Of a DNA stretch of 64,000 bases, positions 57,912 to 64,000 are shown in pieces. The translations under genes were made by a program, and so were the position numbers. The first letter of the stretch is position 1. Each line of letters starts with the position of its first letter. The stretch comes from Microtetraspora niveoalba (GTDB lineage Bacteria > Actinomycetota > Actinomycetes > Streptosporangiales > Streptosporangiaceae). The notes under the pieces were generated by a model. The model was not told the DNA's origin and did not search any database. It worked only from the letters and a program-made list of their open reading frames with translations. The stretch is from NCBI RefSeq assembly GCF_001570405.1, contig NZ_BBYM01000020.1:106733-170732 (forward strand), given 5' to 3'.

Positions 57912-58958
57912 ATGTCCCGACGCGCTCTCACCTTGCTGGTGGCGGGTTTCCTGACAGTGATCCTCGCGGTCGCCGCGGCGTGGTTGCCCGTGCCGTACGT
58001 GGTGCTGAACCCGGGGCCGACGGAGAACACGATCGGCGAGGTCAAGGGCAAGCCGGTGATCTCGATCTCCGACCACGCCACCTATCCCACCGAGGGCAAG
58101 CTGAGCATGGTCACGGTGGCCTACCAGGGTGGGCCCGGCAACGCCATCGACCTGATCACCGCGCTGCGCGGCTGGCTCGACTCCTCCATCGCGGTCGTTC
58201 CCGAGGAGACCATCTTCCCGAGGACGTCGACTCCCAAGGAGATCGAGCAGCAGAACAGCCTGGACATGACCACCTCCCAGGAGGCCGCGACGATCGCGGC
58301 GCTGCACGCGCTGAAGATCCCCGTCCCTGAGGTCGTGTCCGTGGTCGCGGTGGAGAAGGGGCTGCCCGCCGACGGCAAACTGCAACTGGGCGACGAGGTC
58401 ACCGCGGTGAACGGCACCGCCGTCTCCAACCAGAACGCGGTGGCCGAGGCGGTGCGCAAGGCCAAGCCGGGCGACCAGGTGCGGCTCACGGTGAACCGCA
58501 AGGACGCCCCGGTAGACGTCACCCTCGGCACCGTCGCGGGCGACGACGGAAAGGCCCGGGTCGGCGTGACCATGGGCATGCGGTACAAGCCCCCGTTCAA
58601 GGTGGACATCAGCGTCGGCGACATCGGCGGGCCGAGCGCGGGCCTGATGTTCTCGCTGGGCATCTACGACAAGCTCACCCCCGGCGCGCTGACCGGCGGC
58701 AAGTCCATCGCGGGCACGGGCACCATCTCCGTGGACGGCGCGGTCGGCCCGATCGGCGGCATCGAGCAGAAGATGGCGGGCGCCAGGAAGGCGGGCGCCA
58801 CGATCTTCCTCACACCCGCCCGCAACTGCGCGCAGGCCCTGCGCGCCGCGCCCGAGGGGCTGCGCCTGGTCAAGGTCGAGACCCTCGACGGCGCCATCAA
58901 GGCGATCGACGCGCTGCGCACCGGCACGGGCGATGTCCCAGCATGCACGGGGAACTGA
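57912..58958 (+). CDS. YlbL-type PDZ/Lon-like secreted protease
   Basis: 348 residues. An N-terminal membrane segment (7-27), a PDZ domain (about 135-215) and an S16 Lon-type protease domain with S242 in GGPSAG and K287 in GGIEQK as the Ser-Lys dyad. It is anchored outside the membrane. ATG start; the gene sits in the conserved actinomycete order ylbL then UPF0182. Confidence 0.9.
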   Translation: MSRRALTLLVAGFLTVILAVAAAWLPVPYVVLNPGPTENTIGEVKGKPVISISDHATYPTEGKLSMVTVAYQGGPGNAIDLITALRGWLDSSIAVVPEETIFPRTSTPKEIEQQNSLDMTTSQEAATIAALHALKIPVPEVVSVVAVEKGLPADGKLQLGDEVTAVNGTAVSNQNAVAEAVRKAKPGDQVRLTVNRKDAPVDVTLGTVAGDDGKARVGVTMGMRYKPPFKVDISVGDIGGPSAGLMFSLGIYDKLTPGALTGGKSIAGTGTISVDGAVGPIGGIEQKMAGARKAGATIFLTPARNCAQALRAAPEGLRLVKVETLDGAIKAIDALRTGTGDVPACTGN

Positions 58959-59028
58959 AATCACGACCGGACGTTTCGCGGTGTAGGTTGCCAGGCACGG
59001 ACCGTTGCTCTGAGACAAGGGGTTGGCG

Positions 59029-61992
59029 TTGAGCTTCCGGAGCCCCGGAGCCGGACGGGCGATGCGCTTGCCCCGACGGCCGCGACTGCTCATTCCCGTT
59101 GTGATCGCTCTCGCGGCGATCGTCGTGTTGTTCCTCGTTTTCACCGCGATTTTCACCGACTTCCTGTGGTACGACTCGGTCGACTTCTCGTCGGTGTTCT
59201 CGACCATGCTGCTGACGCAGATCCTGCTGTTCGTGGTGGGTGCGGCGCTCATGGTCGCGATCGTCGGCGGCAATGTCGCCCTGGCCCACCGGATGCGCCC
59301 GATGTTCGGCCCCGGCATGTTCGGGTCGCCGCAGGGGGCCGACCGCTACCGTCTCGCGGTCGACCCGCACCGCAAGATCTTCTTCTTCGTCGGCCTGGCC
59401 GTACTGGCGCTGTTCACCGGCTCCTCCACGGCCGGCCAGTGGAAGACGTGGCTGCTGTTCGCGAACTCCACGTCCTTCGGCAAGAAGGACCCGTTGTTCG
59501 ACTACGACGTCTCGTTCTTCATGTTCACGCTCCCGTTCCTGCGGATGGCGCTGACCTTCCTCTTCACCGCGGTCATCCTGTCGTTCTTCACCGCCGCGAT
59601 CGTGCACTACCTGTACGGAGGGGTCCGGATCGCCTCGCCGGGCGGGCTGCACGCCTCCCGGGCGGCGCGCGTCCACCTTTCCGTGCTGCTCGGCGTCTTC
59701 GTCCTGCTCAAGGCCGTCGCATACTTCATCGACCGCTATGACCTGGTGTTCTCCACACGCGGTGTCGTGCACGGCGCGTCCTATACGGACGTCAACGCGG
59801 TGCTTCCGGCGAAGGGCATCCTGGCCGTCATCGCGCTGATCTGCGCGCTGATCTTCTTCGCCGGGGTGGTCCGGCCGGGCGGCATGTGGCCGGGGGCGGC
59901 CTTCGGGCTCATGGTCCTGTCGGCCATCCTCATCGGCAGCGTCTACCCCGTTCTGGTCGAGCAGTTCCAGGTGCGGCCCAACCAGCAGGGCAAGGAACAG
60001 ACGGCCATCTCGAACAACATCGCGGCCACGCGCGACGCGTACGGCGTGGCGGACGCCAAGGTCGAAACGTACGACGCGCAGGCGACCCCGCAGCAGGGGA
60101 CGCCGACCGACGAGACCATCTCCGGCGTGCGGCTGCTCGACCCCACGCTCGTCTCCAAGACCTTCCAGCAGAAGCAGCGCATCCGCGGTTTCTACGACTT
60201 CCCCGAGCAGTTGGACGTCGACCGGTACAAGGACGCCGACGGCGTCGTGCGCGACCACCTGGTCGCCGTCCGGGAGATGACGGGCCCGTCGTCCGAGAGC
60301 GACAACTGGATCAACCGCCACCTCATCTACACGCACGGCTACGGCTTCGTGGCCGCGCCCGGCAGCGAGGTGGACAGCGAGGGCCTGCCGAACTTCGACG
60401 CCAAGGACATGCCGGTCTCCGGCTCGCTCGTCCCCAGCGCCGGGCTCAAGGAGCCGCGCATCTACTTCGGCGAGAAGTCACACGACTACGCCATCGTCGG
60501 CGGCAAGAAGGCGCAGGAGCTCGACTACCCCATCGACGGGGGGACCGGCCAGGAGGACACCTCGTACGCGGGCAAGGGCGGCGTCCCGGTCGGCTCGTTC
60601 TTCAACCGGCTGCTCTACGCCGCGAAGTACGGCGAGCTCAAGATGCTGCTGTCGGGGGACATCGACGAGCGGTCCCGCATCCTGTACGACCGCACGCCGA
60701 TCGAGCGCGTCTCTAAGGTGGCGCCGTTCCTCAACCTCGACTCCGACCCGTACCCCGCGATCGTGAACGGGCGAGTGGTCTGGATCGTCGACGCGTACAC
60801 CACCGCGAACGAGTACCCGTTCTCGCAGAGCAAGAGCTTCTCGGACATGATCCGGGACACCTCGACGAACCCGGTCCTGGGCGCGCCGCAGCCGCGTGAC
60901 CAGATCAACTACATCCGGAACTCGGTCAAGGCCGTCGTCGACGCGTACGACGGCACGGTGACGCTCTACGAGTGGGACCCCGAGGACCCGGTCCTCAAGT
61001 CCTGGGAGAAGGCGTTCCCGGGGATCATCAAGCCCAAGGACGCCATCGAGCCCGAGCTGCGGGACCACCTGCGCTACCCCGAGGACCTGTTCAAGGTCCA
61101 GCGCGACGTGCTCTCCCGCTACCACGTCACCGACGCGCGGTCGTTCTACGGCGCCCAGGACTTCTGGAACATCCCGAACGACCCGTCCTCGGGCAAGAAG
61201 GACGTCAAGCAGCCGCCGTACTACCTGTCGGTCAAGATGCCGGGGACCGAGAAGTCGACGTTCTCCCTGACCACGACCTTCGTGCCGCGGAAGAACCCGA
61301 ACCTCGCCGCGTTCATGGCCGTGGACGCCACCGCCGGTGACGACTACGGCAAGCTCCGGATCCTCCGGATGCCGGCCAACACCACGATCATGGGTCCGGG
61401 GCAGGTGCAGAACGCCTTCACCAACAAGTTCTCCGGCGAGCTCAACGTCCTGGGGCTGGGTGAGGCCCGGATCAGATACGGCAACCTGCTCACCCTGCCG
61501 TTCGGCGGCGGCCTCGTCTACATCGAGCCCGTGTACGTCCAGACCGCGGAGGGGGCCGGCCAGGAGCCGTACCCGATCCTGCGCCGGGTCCTGGTGATGT
61601 TCGGCAACAGGGTGGGATCGGCCGACACGCTCCAGCAGGCCCTCGACCAGGTGTTCGGCACGTCGGAGCAGACGACCAAGCCCGAAGGCAAGCCAGCGGA
61701 CAAACCCGGGGACAAGCCGGGCGACAAGCCCGCGGCCGATCCCGGTCTGACCGGCGTGATCGAGAAGGCTCAGGCCGCCTACGACGAGGCGCAGAAGGCG
61801 CTGAACGCGTCCCCGCCCGACTGGACCAAGTACGGCGAGGCCCAGAAGCGGCTCAGCGAAGCCCTGAACGAACTCGCCGAGCTGCAGCGGCAGAAGCCGG
61901 CCGCCACGCCGTCGCCTTCGCCGTCCGGGGCCGCGCCGTCTCCGTCGGCGTCCCCCTCGACCGCCGCGATGGGGGCCTCCGCGGGCCCGTGA
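59029..61992 (+). CDS. UPF0182 family membrane protein
   Basis: About 987 residues. Seven hydrophobic helices in the first 310 residues, then a large extracytoplasmic domain with the family marks YDVSFFMF and R-G-F-Y-D-F. The last 130 residues are a Lys/Pro/Asp repeat (KPADKPGDKPGDKP), a helix and a Pro/Ser tail. TTG 59029 is chosen because AAGGGG lies six bases upstream; the TTG at 59023 has no spacing. Function unknown. Confidence 0.88.
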   Translation: MSFRSPGAGRAMRLPRRPRLLIPVVIALAAIVVLFLVFTAIFTDFLWYDSVDFSSVFSTMLLTQILLFVVGAALMVAIVGGNVALAHRMRPMFGPGMFGSPQGADRYRLAVDPHRKIFFFVGLAVLALFTGSSTAGQWKTWLLFANSTSFGKKDPLFDYDVSFFMFTLPFLRMALTFLFTAVILSFFTAAIVHYLYGGVRIASPGGLHASRAARVHLSVLLGVFVLLKAVAYFIDRYDLVFSTRGVVHGASYTDVNAVLPAKGILAVIALICALIFFAGVVRPGGMWPGAAFGLMVLSAILIGSVYPVLVEQFQVRPNQQGKEQTAISNNIAATRDAYGVADAKVETYDAQATPQQGTPTDETISGVRLLDPTLVSKTFQQKQRIRGFYDFPEQLDVDRYKDADGVVRDHLVAVREMTGPSSESDNWINRHLIYTHGYGFVAAPGSEVDSEGLPNFDAKDMPVSGSLVPSAGLKEPRIYFGEKSHDYAIVGGKKAQELDYPIDGGTGQEDTSYAGKGGVPVGSFFNRLLYAAKYGELKMLLSGDIDERSRILYDRTPIERVSKVAPFLNLDSDPYPAIVNGRVVWIVDAYTTANEYPFSQSKSFSDMIRDTSTNPVLGAPQPRDQINYIRNSVKAVVDAYDGTVTLYEWDPEDPVLKSWEKAFPGIIKPKDAIEPELRDHLRYPEDLFKVQRDVLSRYHVTDARSFYGAQDFWNIPNDPSSGKKDVKQPPYYLSVKMPGTEKSTFSLTTTFVPRKNPNLAAFMAVDATAGDDYGKLRILRMPANTTIMGPGQVQNAFTNKFSGELNVLGLGEARIRYGNLLTLPFGGGLVYIEPVYVQTAEGAGQEPYPILRRVLVMFGNRVGSADTLQQALDQVFGTSEQTTKPEGKPADKPGDKPGDKPAADPGLTGVIEKAQAAYDEAQKALNASPPDWTKYGEAQKRLSEALNELAELQRQKPAATPSPSPSGAAPSPSASPSTAAMGASAGP

Positions 61993-62045
61993 TCGCGTGC
62001 CGATTTGCTTCCCCTCGCGTCGGTCGGTAATGTCCTCTTCACCGA

Positions 62046-62119
62046 CGCGGGGTGGAGCAGCTCGGTAGCTCGCTGGGCTCATAACCCAGAGGTCGCAGGT
62101 TCAAATCCTGTCCCCGCTA
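62046..62119 (+). tRNA. Initiator tRNA-fMet (CAT), copy 1
   Basis: Full cloverleaf of 74 bases without encoded CCA. Anticodon CAT at 62080-62082, anticodon stem with three G-C pairs (GGG/CCC), T-arm GGTTCAAATCC, and a C-T mismatch at positions 1-72. The stem and mismatch mark it as initiator. Confidence 0.95.
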
Positions 62120-62126
62120 CTGATCG

Positions 62127-62165
62127 AAGGCCCTGGTCACCGGGAAACCGGATGGCCAGGGCCTT
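62127..62165 (+). terminator. Terminator after tRNA-fMet copy 1
   Basis: AAGGCCCTGG / CCAGGGCCTT hairpin beginning 7 bases after the tRNA, followed by CTGCG. It is duplicated with the tRNA. Confidence 0.75.
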
Positions 62166-62567
62166 CTGCGTTGGAAGATGTCCGTTCTTCCGCCGCTCGC
62201 AGGGTGCGGCGCGGTCGGCGTCCGTCGTATGGGTGAGGCGGCGCAGCGACTCGGCCGGCCGCCGTGACGGGAGCCGCCTCGGGAAACCGGGGGCGGACCA
62301 TCCGGCCTGGCTCGACGACTCCGCCCTCCCGCCGACGGCGGGCCATTTCGCGAAGATCCTCCTCAGTGTGCCGTCGGAGTCGAGGTCACGCTCGCGTTGC
62401 CCGACTCCCCGCATGCCGTCCGGAGAGGCCGCATTCCACGAGATTTGCCGCCATATGCCGGGGGATGGAGCCGGCCCTGACGTGGTCGATCGCCGGTTAC
62501 GAAGTGTGTGCGCGGCAATTGGTTTGCCCTCGCCTTCGCGCACCGGTAGTCTGTAGTTACACACCGA
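62166..62567. other. Intergenic region between the two tRNA genes
   Basis: About 400 bases. Short open frames exist on both strands but none has a ribosome binding site plus recognisable protein. I see no gene. Confidence 0.5.
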
Positions 62568-62641
62568 CGCGGGGTGGAGCAGTTCGGTAGCTCGCTGGGC
62601 TCATAACCCAGAGGTCGCAGGTTCAAATCCTGTCCCCGCTA
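62568..62641 (+). tRNA. Initiator tRNA-fMet (CAT), copy 2
   Basis: Identical to copy 1 except for one C-to-T change in the D arm. The ACCGA leader just before the tRNA and the terminator after it are also repeated. Confidence 0.95.
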
Positions 62642-62648
62642 CTGATCG

Positions 62649-62692
62649 AAGGCCCTGGTCACCGGGAAACCGGCGACCAGGGCCTTTGCTTT
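62649..62692 (+). terminator. Terminator after tRNA-fMet copy 2
   Basis: AAGGCCCTGGTC / GACCAGGGCCTT stem followed by TGCTTTT. Confidence 0.85.
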
Positions 62693-62737
62693 TCTCTGTC
62701 TTCTCGTCCTTCTCGTCTGCGCTCGGCCCTCCCGGGC

Positions 62738-63142
62738 TCACCGCGGCAGCGTACGGCCCACGCCGACGCAACTCCGGGCCCGGCTGCCCGGCCGCGGCCG
62801 CCGTGCCGGCGTCTCGTCGTCGACGCGGGGGATCAGCGCCTGGGCGGTCTTCGCGTCCGACAGGATCCGCGTGGCTTCGGCGTCGTCGGCCGGCAACTGG
62901 CCGTGCTTGGCGAGCTCGTGCAGCAGGAACGTCATGGGAGCCGGGTCGCCGGCGTTCGACGCGGCCACGGTCGCGCGCGCGGCCGTCAGCAGGGCGAGGT
63001 AGTGGGAGCGCATGGTCGCCTCGCGTACCCGGGCCTGCTCAAGGTCGTCGAGCAGCTCGTTCGCGATCTCCAGCAGGTCGGCCGCGTGCCGTGCCTCGGC
63101 CGTGATGTGTGCCCGGATGTCGTCGAACTCCGACCGCGTCAT
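62738..63142 (-). CDS. Hypothetical helical protein
   Basis: 134 residues. ATG 63142 with GGAGG upstream; MTRSEFDDIRAHITAEAR start. The first 100 residues are alpha-helical with few Gly or Pro; the C-terminal 25 are Arg/Pro-rich and probably disordered. No domain recognised. Located between the tRNA genes and the rRNA leader, transcribed away from the rRNA operon. Confidence 0.6.
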   Translation of the reverse strand: MTRSEFDDIRAHITAEARHAADLLEIANELLDDLEQARVREATMRSHYLALLTAARATVAASNAGDPAPMTFLLHELAKHGQLPADDAEATRILSDAKTAQALIPRVDDETPARRPRPGSRARSCVGVGRTLPR

Positions 63143-63439
63143 TATTGCTACCTCCACCGGCGAGAGCCCGGGCGACCGGGATGGCGCCAAACAAAGGACT
63201 CCCACTCTGCTTTCTTAGGAAGCGGCGATTGCGGACGGCTTGACAACAGGTTGTTCCGCGGACCTCATCGGTCCCGCTCTCCCCGTCCCCACCCCGTGCC
63301 GGCCTCGTCGCCGTAGTGCTACTTAGATGCTTGAGACGCGGATCTGGTTGTCCGCGCTGAAGTGGCGTTTTCCGGGGTATCGCGACCGCCGGGCCGTTGG
63401 TTACCACCGCGGACGGACGGGAGGCCGCGGGGCGCACGC

Positions 63440-64000
63440 CACTCCCGGGATCCACGAGTGACGGAATGAGTCTCGATCACTCCGGGGAGGCTGCTAATCT
63501 TCTCAGGTCGGCGCGGTCCGGCGTCTTCCCTCTCCTTCCGCCAGGCGGTTCAGTGGTTCCGCTGGGTGGCTCGAGCATGGGACGACGTGGGCTAAACTCG
63601 ACAAGTCTCCTCAAACGATCAGTTCCTGGTCATTCGTTCGCGAAGCGGACAAGGATCTGGTAGGTTGGAGGGGTTGCCCCGGAGACGGGGTGGCTGCGAT
63701 TCCCTCAGGGTTGCGGGGTTCGGGTCAAGTGTTCCGAAACGGGACGGTTTGACACGGATCGGGCGACACGAGAGAATAGTGGTAAGTGAAGCGAATGTAA
63801 CGCCCCGGAGCGGATGGCTCGGTTTCGAGTCTGAGGTGATGGTGGTCGCGTCCGTTTCTTGAGAACTCAACAGTGTGCTAAAAGCCAGTGCATGATGCAC
63901 AACCCCGTCCTTACCTGCACTCATTGCGGTGTGGGGGGATGGATTCCTTTGGTTGACATTCATGTGAATGTTGGCCAGGAAACAACTCGAAGACATTGTT
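63440..64000 (+). promoter_or_regulatory. rRNA operon promoter and 16S leader region
   Basis: No gene is convincing here. Signals: TAATCT at about 63492, TAAACT at about 63592, TTGACA at 63749-63754 with an AT-containing -10-like stretch 18 bases later, then TTGAGAACTCAACAGTGTGC at 63860-63879, a sequence typical of actinomycete rRNA leaders. GTGCATGATGCAC (63889-63901) and ACATTCA-TG-TGAATGT (63955-63970) are inverted repeats of the kind found in 16S processing stems. The 16S gene should begin shortly after the window. Confidence 0.7.

Noticed and set aside
63397..63663. Short open frame upstream of the rRNA leader
   Set aside because: It overlaps promoter-like elements, lacks a ribosome binding site and has no conserved features.

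Overview
The window is high-GC chromosomal DNA from a filamentous-type actinomycete. The marker set is actinobacterial: AdnAB, Ku with a stand-alone LigD polymerase, UvrD2, mycoredoxin, WhiB7, mycosin-like proteases, MoeZ, YlbL and UPF0182. The gene neighbourhoods and codon use would suit Streptosporangiales (Streptosporangiaceae or relatives), but the genus cannot be fixed from the sequence alone. No phage, plasmid backbone, intact insertion sequence or CRISPR array was seen.

Layout. 1-10 kb is conserved core: NUDIX, a zinc-ribbon DUF6758 protein, a metallo-beta-lactamase-fold protein with lost metal ligands, a RecB-like exonuclease, a DEAD-box helicase whose real start appears to be CTG, a ferritin-like protein, DUF3107, TetR, and a divergent LigD-polymerase/Ku pair. 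10.6-18.1 kb is an unusual tandem array of eight small exported proteins on the minus strand. Each has a Sec signal peptide, a Cys/Gly segment, an Asn/Arg/His/Gln-rich tract and a conserved V-I-N-N core. Each has its own promoter-like element with identical spacing, and seven of the eight have a clear terminator. 18.2-34.7 kb holds a hydrolase, moeZ, two tandem pairs of (membrane protein + subtilisin-like protease) in which the second protease has lost its catalytic His and Ser, an alkyltransferase-like protein, a very large CDP-glycerol-type transferase and the adnA-adnB pair.

34.7-43 kb contains a Uma2 nuclease, a DGPF protein with its ECF sigma factor fused in frame to a truncated tyrosine integrase, and an NIS-siderophore operon (ATP-grasp plus two IucA/IucC synthetases) with an IdeR/DmdR-type iron box at its promoter. 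43-62 kb is again core: NudC, mycoredoxin, esterase, UvrD2, TesB, the whiB7 locus with leader ORF and intrinsic attenuator, a ThiF-like/UbiB-like operon, a YgjP-type metalloprotease, an EEP phosphatase, a DUF2342 metalloprotease, an SDR, MoaE, YlbL and UPF0182. The window ends with two near-identical initiator tRNA genes, a small helical protein and the promoter/leader region of an rRNA operon whose 16S gene should start just beyond position 64000.

The main candidate for an undescribed system is the eight-gene exported-peptide array, whose units share a sigmaB/sigmaF-like promoter (GTTT-N16-GGAAAT). The sigma-integrase fusion, the pseudoprotease pair and the small siderophore operon are the next most interesting items.
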